43,357 nt of DNA from Bacteroidaceae bacterium (GTDB lineage Bacteria > Bacteroidota > Bacteroidia > Bacteroidales > Bacteroidaceae), in contig JAILRU010000057.1 of NCBI GenBank assembly GCA_024697945.1, positions 1 to 43,357 on the forward strand, given 5' to 3'. The position numbers and the translations under genes were made by a program. Below, in pieces: positions 24,897 to 36,954 of the stretch (positions within the stretch are counted from its first letter, which is position 1; the number at the start of each line of letters is the position of its first letter). The notes beneath the pieces were generated by a model. The model worked only from the letters and a program-made list of their open reading frames with translations, ran no database searches and was not told where the DNA came from.

Positions 24897-25700
24897 ATGA
24901 CAAATATCTTTTCTTTAGAGGGCAAGAATGCCTGGGTTACGGGTGCCTGCTATGGCATCGGGTTTAATATTGCGAAGGCTTTCGTGGAAGCTGGTGCAAA
25001 GACCATCATCTTCAACTGCCGCAGCGAAGAGGCGTTGCAGCGAGGATATGATAACTACAGGGAGGCCGGCATCACGAACGCGAAGGGCTACGTCTGCGAC
25101 GTGACCGATGAGCAGGCGGTGAAGACGCTCGTAGAAAGGATTCATCAGGAAGTGGGGCAGATAGACATCCTCGTGAACAATGCCGGCATCATCAAGCGCA
25201 TTCCCATGCACGAGATGAAACGCGAGGAGTTCCAGCAGGTTATCGACATCGACCTCGTTGGACCGTTCATCTGCTCCTCTGCTGTTATCCCCGAGATGAT
25301 GGAACGCCGCGAAGGTAAGATTATCAACGTCTGCTCGATGATGTCAGAGTTGGGACGTGAGACAGTCAGCGCCTACGCGGCAGCCAAGGGAGGCCTGAAG
25401 ATGTTGACCCGTAACATCTGCTCGGAGTACGGAGAATACAACATCCAGTGCAACGGCATCGGTCCGGGCTACGTTGCCACACCACAAACGGCTCCGCTCC
25501 GTGAGCGTCAGGACGATGGCAGTCGTCATCCCTTTGATGCCTTCATTTGTGCCAAGACACCTGCTGGCCGTTGGCTTGACCCAACTGAAATAGGTGGCCC
25601 AGCCGTGTTCTTGGCTTCTCATGCATCTGATGCCGTCAATGGACACATCCTTTATGTGGATGGTGGCATTCTGGCTTACATTGGAAAACAACCGAAATGA
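24897..25700 (+). CDS. SDR oxidoreductase, gluconate 5-dehydrogenase/KduD-like
   Basis: A 267-aa short-chain dehydrogenase with TGACYGIGFNIA (NAD(P) binding), NNAG, catalytic Ser in NVCSMMSE and YAAAK. The family includes gluconate 5-dehydrogenase and KduD, which reduces 2,5-diketo-3-deoxygluconate to 2-keto-3-deoxygluconate in the breakdown of unsaturated uronates from pectin or glycosaminoglycans. A KduI gene two places downstream favours the KduD role. Its TGA overlaps the ATG of the transporter gene (ATGA at 25697). No clear TTTG/TAnnTTTG promoter is seen in the 38-bp gap before it. Confidence 0.85.
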   Translation: MTNIFSLEGKNAWVTGACYGIGFNIAKAFVEAGAKTIIFNCRSEEALQRGYDNYREAGITNAKGYVCDVTDEQAVKTLVERIHQEVGQIDILVNNAGIIKRIPMHEMKREEFQQVIDIDLVGPFICSSAVIPEMMERREGKIINVCSMMSELGRETVSAYAAAKGGLKMLTRNICSEYGEYNIQCNGIGPGYVATPQTAPLRERQDDGSRHPFDAFICAKTPAGRWLDPTEIGGPAVFLASHASDAVNGHILYVDGGILAYIGKQPK

Positions 25701-27088
25701 TGGAACAAGTATTCAGCTATATCATCAGTTTAGGGGCATCGGTGATGATGCCTATTCTCTTTACTATCATCGGGCTTTGCATCGGGCTAAAGTTCGGAAA
25801 GTCCCTGAAGTCGGGTCTCTATGTTGGTGTAGGTTTCGTGGGACTTGGAATCGTCACTGCGTTGCTAACGACCAACTTCAACGGTCCGCTGAAAAGCATA
25901 TCGGATATCTACGACCTCCAGCTTGGCATCTTCGATATGGGTTGGCCTGCAGCGGCTGCTGTGGCTTATAACACAGCCGTGGGAGCACTCATCATTCCCA
26001 TTTGCTTAGGCGTTAACTTCCTCATGGTCATCACGAAGACCACGCGCACTGTGAACATTGACCTGTGGAACTATTGGCACTATGCCTTCATCGGTGCAGT
26101 GGTGTATTTCGTGATGGGCGAAAGCCTTGCATTGGGCTACTTCGCTGCCATTGTCTGCTATATGTTTACCCTCGTTATGGCAGACCTCACGGCAGAGAAG
26201 TTCCAGAAGCATTATGCCCTGGATGGCATTAGTATCCCTCAGCCGTTCTGTCAGAGCTTTGTACCTTTCGCCTTGGTCATTAACTGGCTGCTGGACAGGA
26301 TTCCAGGCTTCTCGAAACTCGATATTGATGCCGAAGGTCTGAAGAAGAAGTTCGGCGTACTGGGTGAACCGTTGATTCTTGGCGTCATTGTCGGCGCGCT
26401 CATCGGTGCCCTCAGCGTGAAGGAGTGGAACAGCGATGCCGCAAAGACGATTCTCTCATTAGGCGTCATCATGGGTGCCGTCATGGAACTCATTCCCCGC
26501 ATCACCAAGCTCTTTATTGATGGCTTGATGCCCATCAGTCAAAAGACGAAGGAAGTGGTTGAGAAGAAGTTCAATGGCAAGAAGGTACATATTGGTATGA
26601 GCCCTGCACTGGTAATCGGTCATCCTACGACGTTGGTAGTCAGCCTCTTGCTGATTCCTACTGTCCTGTTCCTCGCAGTAGTTCTGCCAGGTAACCAGTT
26701 CTTGCCTTTGGCTTCGTTGGCAGGCATGTTCTACCTCTTCCCTGTGGTGCTGCCCATCACGAAGAACAATGTTGTCAAGACCTTCATCATCGGTCTCGTA
26801 GCCCTCATTGTAGGCCTGTATTTTGTGACAGATATGAGTACCGATTTCACGGATGCCGCCAACTCTGTCTATGCCGCCACGCAAGATGCTGCAGCACATG
26901 TTCCCGACGGCTTCCTCGCCGGTGCCTTGGACTTCTGCTCTTCTCTGATTGGATGGGTTATCTTCCGTGCGTGCAAGAGCTTGGAGTATGTAGGAATGGG
27001 GATTCTCACCAGCGTCACGGTCGTGATGATGTTCATCAATCGTCGGCGCATTATTGCAGATGAGAAGGCTGCTACAGAACAAAAATAA
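25697..27088 (+). CDS. Orphan PTS IIC component, galactitol (GatC) type
   Basis: A 463-aa polytopic membrane protein of the EIIC-GAT family (galactitol/sgc class). Family-like segments include ASVMMPILFTIIGLCIGLKFGKSLKSGLYVG, MGWPAAAAVAYNTAVGALIIP and VHIGMSPALVIGHPTTLVVS. No IIA, IIB, HPr or enzyme I gene is in the window, and Bacteroidetes generally lack a working PTS. It therefore probably acts as a secondary transporter or facilitator without phosphorylation. Sitting between KduD-like and KduI genes, it likely imports an uronate-derived keto-sugar. Start 25697 overlaps the dehydrogenase stop by four bases. Confidence 0.88.
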   Translation: MMEQVFSYIISLGASVMMPILFTIIGLCIGLKFGKSLKSGLYVGVGFVGLGIVTALLTTNFNGPLKSISDIYDLQLGIFDMGWPAAAAVAYNTAVGALIIPICLGVNFLMVITKTTRTVNIDLWNYWHYAFIGAVVYFVMGESLALGYFAAIVCYMFTLVMADLTAEKFQKHYALDGISIPQPFCQSFVPFALVINWLLDRIPGFSKLDIDAEGLKKKFGVLGEPLILGVIVGALIGALSVKEWNSDAAKTILSLGVIMGAVMELIPRITKLFIDGLMPISQKTKEVVEKKFNGKKVHIGMSPALVIGHPTTLVVSLLLIPTVLFLAVVLPGNQFLPLASLAGMFYLFPVVLPITKNNVVKTFIIGLVALIVGLYFVTDMSTDFTDAANSVYAATQDAAAHVPDGFLAGALDFCSSLIGWVIFRACKSLEYVGMGILTSVTVVMMFINRRRIIADEKAATEQK

Positions 27089-27109
27089 TCATAAATAGAA
27101 TCCTGCAAC

Positions 27110-28141
27110 ATGAAAAAAACTATCTTATCTCTTGCGCTCGCTCTCACCGCGATGACAGTCAGCGCTCAACGTCTGGGAAATCTCCGCATTGATAATTCCC
27201 AATTCTTCTCTTCCCAACACGTCCATTTCCAGACCGCTTGTCACCCAGAGGATGTGAAGCACTACGACACGCAGACCCTTCGCGACCGCTTCGTGATGGA
27301 GAAAGTGATGGCTCCAGACGAGATTAACCTCACCTATTCGTACTACGACCGCTTTATCTTCGGAGGTGCCATGCCTGTCTCCAAGGACTTGAAGCTGGAG
27401 ACGCATCCCCAGTTGCGTGCCGACTATTTTATGCGTAACCGCGAGCTTGGTATCATCAATACCGGAGGCGATGGTGTGGTAATCGTCGATGGCCAAGAGT
27501 ATCCCTTAGGCTACAGCGAGGCGCTGTACGTGGGTCGTGGCTGGCTTGGTAAGGACAAGAACGGCAAGGACATTGACTCTAACAAGGAGGTCATCTTCCG
27601 CTCGAAAGACCCCCAGAAGCCTGCCAAGTTCTATCTTAATAGCGCCACAGCCCATCAGCACTATAAGACCCAGTGGGTAACGCTCGACGGACGTAAGAAT
27701 GGGAAGGTGCAGAGCCTGAAGGCTGTGATTGTCGGTACCCCGGAGAAGCCTCTTGGTACAAAAGCCGAGTGCAACATGCGCACCATCAATCAGCTGATTG
27801 TGAACACTGCCCTGGAGGAAGGTCCCTGCCAGTTGCAGATGGGCTTGACGCAGCTACAGGAGGGTAGCGTATGGAACACCATGCCGCCTCATACCCACGG
27901 TCGCCGCATCGAGGCTTACTACTACTTTAATCTTCCCGAGGACCAGCAGATTACGCATTTGATGGGCGAGCCTCAGGAGACCCGTGTGGTATGGCTCAAG
28001 AACGAGCAGGCCATCATGTCGCCCGAATGGAGCATCCATTGCGCCAGCGCCACCTACTATTACACCTTCATCTGGGGCATGGCAGGCGAGAACCTGGACT
28101 ACAATGACAAGGACAACATCAACGTCGAAGACTTACGATGA
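27110..28141 (+). CDS. kduI: 5-dehydro-4-deoxy-D-glucuronate isomerase with signal peptide
   Basis: KduI converts 5-keto-4-deoxyuronate to 2,5-diketo-3-deoxygluconate. The cupin zinc site is intact: HTHGRRIE (His 261, His 263, Glu 268) and a further His near 310 in [21 protein letters not shown]. Core motifs such as RFIFGGAMP and [12 protein letters not shown] are present. At 343 aa it is longer than E. coli KduI (278 aa). The N-terminus [20 protein letters not shown] is a clear signal peptide, so the enzyme is predicted to work in the periplasm rather than the cytoplasm. There is also an insertion around residues 140-165 ([17 protein letters not shown]). It follows the IIC gene by 21 bases. 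Confidence 0.93.
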   Translation: MKKTILSLALALTAMTVSAQRLGNLRIDNSQFFSSQHVHFQTACHPEDVKHYDTQTLRDRFVMEKVMAPDEINLTYSYYDRFIFGGAMPVSKDLKLETHPQLRADYFMRNRELGIINTGGDGVVIVDGQEYPLGYSEALYVGRGWLGKDKNGKDIDSNKEVIFRSKDPQKPAKFYLNSATAHQHYKTQWVTLDGRKNGKVQSLKAVIVGTPEKPLGTKAECNMRTINQLIVNTALEEGPCQLQMGLTQLQEGSVWNTMPPHTHGRRIEAYYYFNLPEDQQITHLMGEPQETRVVWLKNEQAIMSPEWSIHCASATYYYTFIWGMAGENLDYNDKDNINVEDLR

Positions 28142-28168
28142 TAATCCGTGGAATTCTTATAATATAAT

Positions 28169-29281
28169 ATGATGAAAAGGACGTTATCGATTTTTATATG
28201 TATGTGGTGTCTGCTTTCGTTAGCGGCACAAACCAAGTGGATGAACCCGTTGGAACAGGGCGAGAACATGATACATGGCCGCTGGTGGAACAGCGAGTTG
28301 AAGGACGGATATCACCGTCTAACACCAAGAGCAGAGAGCAAGGTGCGCGGAGCGGTATGGAGGCTCTCCAAGCAATCTGCCGGATTGTCGGTATGTTTCC
28401 ACACTAATGCACCAAGCGTGAAGGTGCGATACAAGGTTACGGGCGGTCTGAACATGTTCCACATGCCCACGACAGGTGTCTCTGGCGTTGACCTCTATGC
28501 CACAGATGCCAATGGAGTACTACGTTGGTGTGCCAGCAAGTTCAACCTCTCGTTCAAGGACACCATCAACTACGAATTCAAGGATCTGACCTACTTTACG
28601 GGCGAGGACCGTGGCTACGATTTCGAACTGTTCCTGCCCTTATACAACGAAGTGGCGTGGATGGAGATTGGTGTGCCTGAAGACCATGAGTTGCGCTTCA
28701 TCCCGGCTTCTGCAGATAAGCCCATCGTGGTTTATGGCACATCCATTGCACAGGGTGCATGTGCCTCTCGGACAGGTATGGCCTGGACTAATATCGTACA
28801 CCGCGAGTCAGGCTATCCCGTCATCAACCTGGGCTTCTCAGGTAATGGTCAGTTGGAGGAGGAGATGTTCGGTTTCCTGGCGGAAATAGATGCGAAGCTA
28901 TTCGTCATTGACTGTCTGCCCAACATGGCTACGGAACGCACGGAACTGATATACGACCGTCTGCTGAAGGGTGTTTCAATCTTGCGCGAGAAGAGCCAGG
29001 CACCCATCCTGCTGGTGGAGCACAACTATGCCAACGGCACCAGTTCACAGCAGAACGTGGATTGGTACGCTAACTCCAACAAGGAACAGCAGCGTGCCTA
29101 CAAACACATGCTGAAACAGGGGATAAAGAATCTCTTCTATCTGAACCACGATGAATTAGGCTTTACTCAGGAATCGATGGTAGAGGGACTTCACCCTAAC
29201 GACCTTGGTATGCGCCAGTATGCCGACGCCTACCTACGGAAGATTCGCAAGATTCTTCACAAAACCAAGACAAAGAAATAA
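28169..29281 (+). CDS. Exported SGNH/GDSL-type hydrolase (esterase)
   Basis: A 370-aa protein with a signal peptide (MMKRTLSIFICMWCLLSLAAQ). An N-terminal beta domain of the GxDLY type (SGVDLYATDANG near 110) is followed by an SGNH hydrolase domain: GTSIAQGACAS (nucleophile Ser) near 190, NLGFSGNGQ, and the catalytic pair in EGLHPNDLG near 340. Such two-domain enzymes deacylate sugars or glycans in Bacteroidetes polysaccharide use. In this operon it may remove acetyl or methyl esters from uronic-acid-containing polymers, but no substrate is visible. A second ATG three bases on could be the true start. Confidence 0.87.
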   Translation: MMKRTLSIFICMWCLLSLAAQTKWMNPLEQGENMIHGRWWNSELKDGYHRLTPRAESKVRGAVWRLSKQSAGLSVCFHTNAPSVKVRYKVTGGLNMFHMPTTGVSGVDLYATDANGVLRWCASKFNLSFKDTINYEFKDLTYFTGEDRGYDFELFLPLYNEVAWMEIGVPEDHELRFIPASADKPIVVYGTSIAQGACASRTGMAWTNIVHRESGYPVINLGFSGNGQLEEEMFGFLAEIDAKLFVIDCLPNMATERTELIYDRLLKGVSILREKSQAPILLVEHNYANGTSSQQNVDWYANSNKEQQRAYKHMLKQGIKNLFYLNHDELGFTQESMVEGLHPNDLGMRQYADAYLRKIRKILHKTKTKK

Positions 29282-29291
29282 ACTCAATATT

Positions 29292-30077
29292 ATGAAACGC
29301 GAATTTGACTTGAGTATATCAGCCTACGGTGTAACTCGCCCTCTTGACTACAATGTGGTCATCCTGCCTTGGGGTGCAACTGAACCCCACAACCTGCACC
29401 TCCCTTATCTCACCGATGCAATTCTGGCTCACGATGTTGCAGTCAATGCCGCACAATATGCCTTTGATGAGTACGGTGTTCGTGTCATGGTGCTGCCGCC
29501 TGTGGCGATGGGGGCACAGAACCCTGGTCAGCGCGACTTGAAGTTCTGCATCCACTACCGCTATGACACCCAGCGTGCCATCCTTGCCGACACGGTGGCC
29601 TCGCTCCATCATCAGGGATTCCGTAAATTGCTTATCATCAACGGACACGGGGGAAACACCTTCAAGAGCATGATTCGCGACCTGGCTGTGGATTATCCCG
29701 ACTTTTTCATTCTTACTAGCGAATGGTTCGCCGTCCTACCCGCCAAAGAGTGGTTCGACGAACCGGGCGATCATGCCGACGAGTTGGAGACTTCCGTCAT
29801 GATGCACTACCACCCGGAACTGGTCAATCTCAGCGAAGCAGGTCCCGGTCAGGCCAACCCTTTCGCCCTGCAGAGTCTACGCGAGAAAACCGCTTGGCTA
29901 CCGCGTCACTGGACACGTGTCACAAGCGACACAGGCATTGGCAACCCACATCTCGCCTCAGCCGATAAGGGTTGTCGCTTTGCGGAAGCTGTTGCCAGGA
30001 AATATGCTGTCCTGCTGAAAGAACTTGCCGCCGTGAAAGGTGAACAAGACCTCTACACGACGGCAATACATTCATAA
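29292..30077 (+). CDS. Creatininase-family amidohydrolase-like protein
   Basis: A 261-aa cytoplasmic protein of the creatininase/MftE family, a metal-dependent fold that opens cyclic amides or trims peptides. Metal-ligand regions are present: GATEPHNLHLPYLTD near residue 29, INGHGGN near 117, and DHADELETS near 160. The first motif has PHN instead of the common QHG, so activity may differ. The frame is open upstream to 29205, but the ATG at 29292 after the SGNH stop is the natural start. It is the last gene of the uronate operon. Its reaction here is unknown, possibly a lactone or amide of a sugar acid. Confidence 0.83.
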   Translation: MKREFDLSISAYGVTRPLDYNVVILPWGATEPHNLHLPYLTDAILAHDVAVNAAQYAFDEYGVRVMVLPPVAMGAQNPGQRDLKFCIHYRYDTQRAILADTVASLHHQGFRKLLIINGHGGNTFKSMIRDLAVDYPDFFILTSEWFAVLPAKEWFDEPGDHADELETSVMMHYHPELVNLSEAGPGQANPFALQSLREKTAWLPRHWTRVTSDTGIGNPHLASADKGCRFAEAVARKYAVLLKELAAVKGEQDLYTTAIHS

Positions 30078-30113
30078 TTTTTCAATTTTTCACCTTTTTA
30101 CTTTTTCACCGTT

Positions 30114-33380
<3,267 letters not shown>

Positions 33381-36059
33381 TCAGTTTATAATTTTCTTTC
33401 CATTCAATATATATACACCCTTCTTGAATCTTGAATAAACCCTTCGTCCGCTAAGGTCATAGACAGCATCTTGAATTTTGAATTTTGAATTTTGAATTGT
33501 TTCAATGCCGTCGAGGTCTTCGTTGTAATAGGTTCCGTCTTCAGCAAGCAGGACTTCAGCATGTGAAGCGTCGAAGACAGGATAATCGTCCAACCCAATT
33601 GTCTGATACCAGACGGTCGCTTCTTCGTCATTTCCCTGATTGAGCAGGTAGCACAGCTCTCCGCTGGAGACCTGAGTCGCATCGATAACCGTAGCACATT
33701 TGTCGGGATAGGTGGAGTAGCAATTGTAGGACTGTGGTCTGCCGCGAAGCATGGTATCGCTCATATCCTGATAGTAGTAGCCCTCTATGGTGCCGCTTGC
33801 ATAGCAGTTGTAGGCATATCCGCCCGCTGCGTAGCCGGTGAACTGTCCGCTTTCACGGGCGCCCTTCACAGGTCCCGTAACGTAGCAGTTGATGAAGGTG
33901 GGCGTAGCGGCTCCGCTCATGTTGCATCCGAAGATACCGCCCGCATTCCTGTCTGTTGCCGTCACGGAGCCCTCATTGCCCAGGCATTCCATCGTCACCG
34001 TACCACTTCCGTTGGAGCCGCCGATGATGCCGACGTAGGAATTGCCTCGGATGGAGCAGGTCTCGTCGAGCACGAAGTTCTTGATGATGGCACCGCCGCT
34101 TACCACGCCGAAGAGTCCCACATAGTCGCTACTTACTGCTATCGTCAAGCCCGAGATGGTGTGGCCTTGTCCGTCGAAGCATCCCACATACGGGTTGCCG
34201 ATAGTGCCGATGGGTTCTATTTTGGATTTGACAGAGCTGAGGTCCAGGTCTTTCCCGATGCGTCCGTTCAGGCCTGTAAGACCATAGTAGTTCACAGCCC
34301 GCTGGAAGGCCAGAAGGTCCTCTGGCGAGTTGATGAGGAGCAGCGTATCAGTCGGAACGACATCGTCGTCATACTCCTTATACCCCAGTTTCTTGTCTAT
34401 CCAGCGTATGCGTTCGCTCAGGTAGTTCTTGATGATGTCGAGTTCGCCCTGATAGGTACCCGGTGCAAACTGCTGTAGGGTGAGCAGCTCGCCCAGATTG
34501 TCCCAGCGGGTGAAATTCAGCTTCTGCGACTCGTCCATCACGGTGCCCAGACTGTCCACGAAAGCCCAGAGGCTGTCCTCGCTGAACGAGCCGCTGTCGC
34601 GCATCTTTTTCCAGATGGAGCCAAGCGTCTCGGTGGCGTATGGGTCGGAGAGGATGCGGGTCACAAAGTTCCGTATGCCATTGACTGCAGAACCATAGTT
34701 GAAGAGCCAGTCCGGCTTCCCGTTGGCAGGATAGGTGCGCCGGTCGTTGTCCATCGACAGGTCGAAATCCCAGACAGGCCCGAAGTGGAAGAGGTCGTCG
34801 CCTCGCTCCTTGTAGAGATAGAGGCTCCACATGGCATCGTTGTTCCCTGAGAACTCGCCCACCAGGAAATGACGCAGGAAACTCTCCACGTCGAGTTTGG
34901 TGCGATAGCCTTTTTCGGGATGCTGATAGTTGGATGCCCAGAGACGGGATTCCATATCGTTGAACGCACCCCGGATGTAGTTGAACTGCTCGGAGACGAT
35001 ATCGTCCGCATCGGGCGACTTGACATCGACGGGAATGCCTCCCTGACTGCTGCTGAAGTGGTAGGTCTCGCCTCCAGCACTGGTAATCTCCAGCAGATAT
35101 CCGCCCGTGATGCCCTCATCATCGATATCCCAAGGCTCCATTTCGGTGATATCCACACGGCCTCGGTCCACCGTAACCTGGTCGCAAAGCTGGTAGTTGC
35201 CCTTGTACTCTCCGTTCACAATAACGTCAACGTTTTGAATCCAAGGCGTATAGCGAACCCCCAACCTGCGGCTCATCTCGAAGGCGATGTTGTTGCGCAT
35301 CAGGCTCTTGTCGCGCCAGTTGGGAATTAGTGTCCACTTCTTTGCCTTTGCCGGACTTTCCAGCGGCGAGCCCTTGAGCATGTGGTGGGACTTTCCGTCG
35401 TTGAACTTCACGCGATAGGGGCGCTTCTTGAAGAGTTCATAGCGGGAACCGTTTCCGCGCTCACGGACCAGTATCGGGTACTCCTGAATACGTGTTCCGT
35501 CGTCGTAGATGATACACATCTCGGACTCCAGCTCATGGACCTTGTCGTACGGTTCCTGTCCGCTATAGGTGTGGTAGGATAGGGTGGGGAGATTCGTCAG
35601 CTGATAGAAGCGGTAGTCACTGCCTGCGCCTTCATAGCCGTAGAACTCCACTTTGGCAATGTCGCTATCGCTGTCAGCCGGAGCGCACCAACGGACATAG
35701 CGGAAGCCGCGAGTGACGTGCACATCGTTGTACGAGAACTGGCCTACAATCCCTTCTTCCTTTATCATATACAGGGGAATGGCATCCATGAAGTCCTCGC
35801 GGTTCGAGCCCTCGAAAAGCCCCAGCACCACACTCAACTCCTCATCGTTCGGGCACCATCCCACGCGGTTGATGACATGAGGCGTGCCCAAGTCCAGACC
35901 AATCCACGAGCGCGAATTCTCGTCCGACCTTATCACAGTACCAGTCAGTTTCTTTTCCGTCTTATCCGCATGCAGTCCTTGCAGCGGGCACAAAAGGCAA
36001 AGGACCATCACCAGCAGCATCCTGCCTATGTCATTATTATAGTCCACTTTAACTCTCAT
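33381..36059 (-). CDS. CotH-kinase-family surface protein with GLUG repeats
   Basis: An 892-aa exported protein. After a signal peptide (hydrophobic core MLLVMVLCLLCPLQG) it has an F5/8C-like segment (about 40-145). Then comes a CotH kinase-like domain (about 165-545) with GNGSRYELFKKRPYRVKF, KKWTLIPNWRDKSLMRN and FGPVWDFDLSMDND. Residues of about 590-800 contain GLUG-type repeats (VGLFGVVSGG, VGIIGGSNGSG, AGGIFGC). The end (VYDLSGRRV...GVYILNGKKIIN) resembles the type IX secretion sorting domain of Bacteroidetes. Before that tail, four AATTCAA heptamers encode a repetitive stretch (IQNSKFKIQ). CotH proteins phosphorylate spore-coat proteins in Bacillus; in Bacteroidetes the function is unproven, with cell-surface adhesion or glycan binding plausible. 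An ATG at 36020 is an alternative start. Confidence 0.85.
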   Translation of the reverse strand: MRVKVDYNNDIGRMLLVMVLCLLCPLQGLHADKTEKKLTGTVIRSDENSRSWIGLDLGTPHVINRVGWCPNDEELSVVLGLFEGSNREDFMDAIPLYMIKEEGIVGQFSYNDVHVTRGFRYVRWCAPADSDSDIAKVEFYGYEGAGSDYRFYQLTNLPTLSYHTYSGQEPYDKVHELESEMCIIYDDGTRIQEYPILVRERGNGSRYELFKKRPYRVKFNDGKSHHMLKGSPLESPAKAKKWTLIPNWRDKSLMRNNIAFEMSRRLGVRYTPWIQNVDVIVNGEYKGNYQLCDQVTVDRGRVDITEMEPWDIDDEGITGGYLLEITSAGGETYHFSSSQGGIPVDVKSPDADDIVSEQFNYIRGAFNDMESRLWASNYQHPEKGYRTKLDVESFLRHFLVGEFSGNNDAMWSLYLYKERGDDLFHFGPVWDFDLSMDNDRRTYPANGKPDWLFNYGSAVNGIRNFVTRILSDPYATETLGSIWKKMRDSGSFSEDSLWAFVDSLGTVMDESQKLNFTRWDNLGELLTLQQFAPGTYQGELDIIKNYLSERIRWIDKKLGYKEYDDDVVPTDTLLLINSPEDLLAFQRAVNYYGLTGLNGRIGKDLDLSSVKSKIEPIGTIGNPYVGCFDGQGHTISGLTIAVSSDYVGLFGVVSGGAIIKNFVLDETCSIRGNSYVGIIGGSNGSGTVTMECLGNEGSVTATDRNAGGIFGCNMSGAATPTFINCYVTGPVKGARESGQFTGYAAGGYAYNCYASGTIEGYYYQDMSDTMLRGRPQSYNCYSTYPDKCATVIDATQVSSGELCYLLNQGNDEEATVWYQTIGLDDYPVFDASHAEVLLAEDGTYYNEDLDGIETIQNSKFKIQDAVYDLSGRRVYSRFKKGVYILNGKKIIN
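33471..33498. repeat. Four perfect TTGAATT heptamers inside the CotH gene
   Basis: Copies at 33471, 33478, 33485 and 33492, coding on the minus strand just before the C-terminal sorting-like domain. A change by one copy would shift the frame and remove that domain. Confidence 0.92.
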
Positions 36060-36100
36060 TTTAACTTCCTTTCCATTCCATTTAACTACACTTCCATTCC

Positions 36101-36144
36101 CTTTAACTTCTCTTTAACTTCCTTTTAACTTCCCTTTAACTTCT
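36101..36144. repeat. Four 11-bp tandem repeats overlapping a stop codon
   Basis: Units CTTTAACTTCT, CTTTAACTTCC, TTTTAACTTCC and CTTTAACTTCT in series, with looser copies back to about 36040. They encode the last residues and the TAA stop of the HD-domain gene on the minus strand and fill the gap to the CotH gene. Confidence 0.88.
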
Positions 36145-36748
36145 TAAAAATCAGTTTCAATGCTGCTTCGTCGTCAATGATGTCCTGTAGTTCCCTGAGG
36201 CGCTGAGCATTCGGGGAATCCTGGAACCACAGACGAAGGTAGCCATTGCGTCCGTATTTCTCACGCAGGTGCGACACCATGCGCTGGAACTGCTCCTCAC
36301 GACCGAGAGTAGGGTAGTGCTCTTCGCCATACATGATGGTTCTGCGTATGATGGTGTCCGCATCAATGAAACGGTCTGCCTCAGCAACGATGCGACCATA
36401 GATAGTGCGCGGTTCGTGGTCGGACGAAGCACGATGGTCTTCAGCAGCGTCAGCCATGATGTCTATTTGCTCCTCCGTGAACCATTGCCGCAAGGTTTGG
36501 TCGGCACGGATAATCCTGGCAGATACCTCATGGTGATGTTCACGGCCTTCACAAAGCCCTGTGTCGTGGTAGGCAGCAATGACATAGACCATATCGGGGT
36601 TGACATCTAACTTCTCAGCCAGCTCCATACTTTGGCGAATCACCATCGCGACGTGGTCGCGCTGATGAGCCTTGTCGAAACCGTCGTACCGAGGAATGAT
36701 GTTCTGCTCAATATATTGTTGAAGAGTCATGCTCCGTTCTAATGCCAT
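36125..36748 (-). CDS. HD-domain phosphohydrolase
   Basis: A soluble protein of 207 aa from the ATG at 36748. HD-superfamily metal ligands are visible: the His of AHQRDHV near residue 29, the HD pair in AAYHDTGL near 61, HHH near 72 and EDHR near 104. Such enzymes hydrolyse phosphate esters of nucleotides or similar substrates; the substrate here is unknown. The frame extends to a GTG at 36766, but that codon overlaps the -7 promoter box (36766-36773), so the ATG at 36748 (or 36730) must be the start. The C-terminal lysine-rich end (IFKKLKGS) comes from tandem repeat DNA. It is the first gene of a possible operon with the CotH protein and beta-galactosidase. Confidence 0.83.
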   Translation of the reverse strand: MALERSMTLQQYIEQNIIPRYDGFDKAHQRDHVAMVIRQSMELAEKLDVNPDMVYVIAAYHDTGLCEGREHHHEVSARIIRADQTLRQWFTEEQIDIMADAAEDHRASSDHEPRTIYGRIVAEADRFIDADTIIRRTIMYGEEHYPTLGREEQFQRMVSHLREKYGRNGYLRLWFQDSPNAQRLRELQDIIDDEAALKLIFKKLKGS

Positions 36749-36765
36749 TATCGCTATCTCGACCA

Positions 36766-36796
36766 CAAAGATACAAAGCTTAATTCAAAAAACAAA
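36766..36796 (-). promoter_or_regulatory. Bacteroidetes-type promoter for the HD gene
   Basis: Minus-strand TTTG (36793-36796), 19 bp, then TATCTTTG (36766-36773). It decides the start of the HD gene. The stretch from here to 36923 is otherwise non-coding AT-rich DNA with ATAATTCATAATTTA-type and TTTTCAA-type repeats. Confidence 0.78.
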
Positions 36797-36923
36797 ACTA
36801 TTACAAATAAATTAACTCTTATAATTCATAATTTACAATTCATAATTTAGAATTAGTTCTTTCGCTTAGTTATAGGGTGTAGCCTTTTTTACCTTTTCAA
36901 CTTTTCAATCTTTCACCTTTAAA

Positions 36924-36954
36924 ATTTAAGCGGAGCATTGAGCCCCGCTTAAAT
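36924..36954 (-). terminator. Intrinsic terminator after the HU-like gene
   Basis: ATTTAAGCGG (36924-36933) pairs perfectly with CCGCTTAAAT (36945-36954) and is followed on the minus strand by TTTTAAAGG. It begins directly after the TGA of the HU-like gene. Confidence 0.8.

Noticed and set aside
24897..30077. A complete polysaccharide utilisation locus
   Set aside because: No SusC/SusD pair, polysaccharide lyase or hybrid two-component regulator is present; only late uronate catabolism and accessory esterase genes are seen.
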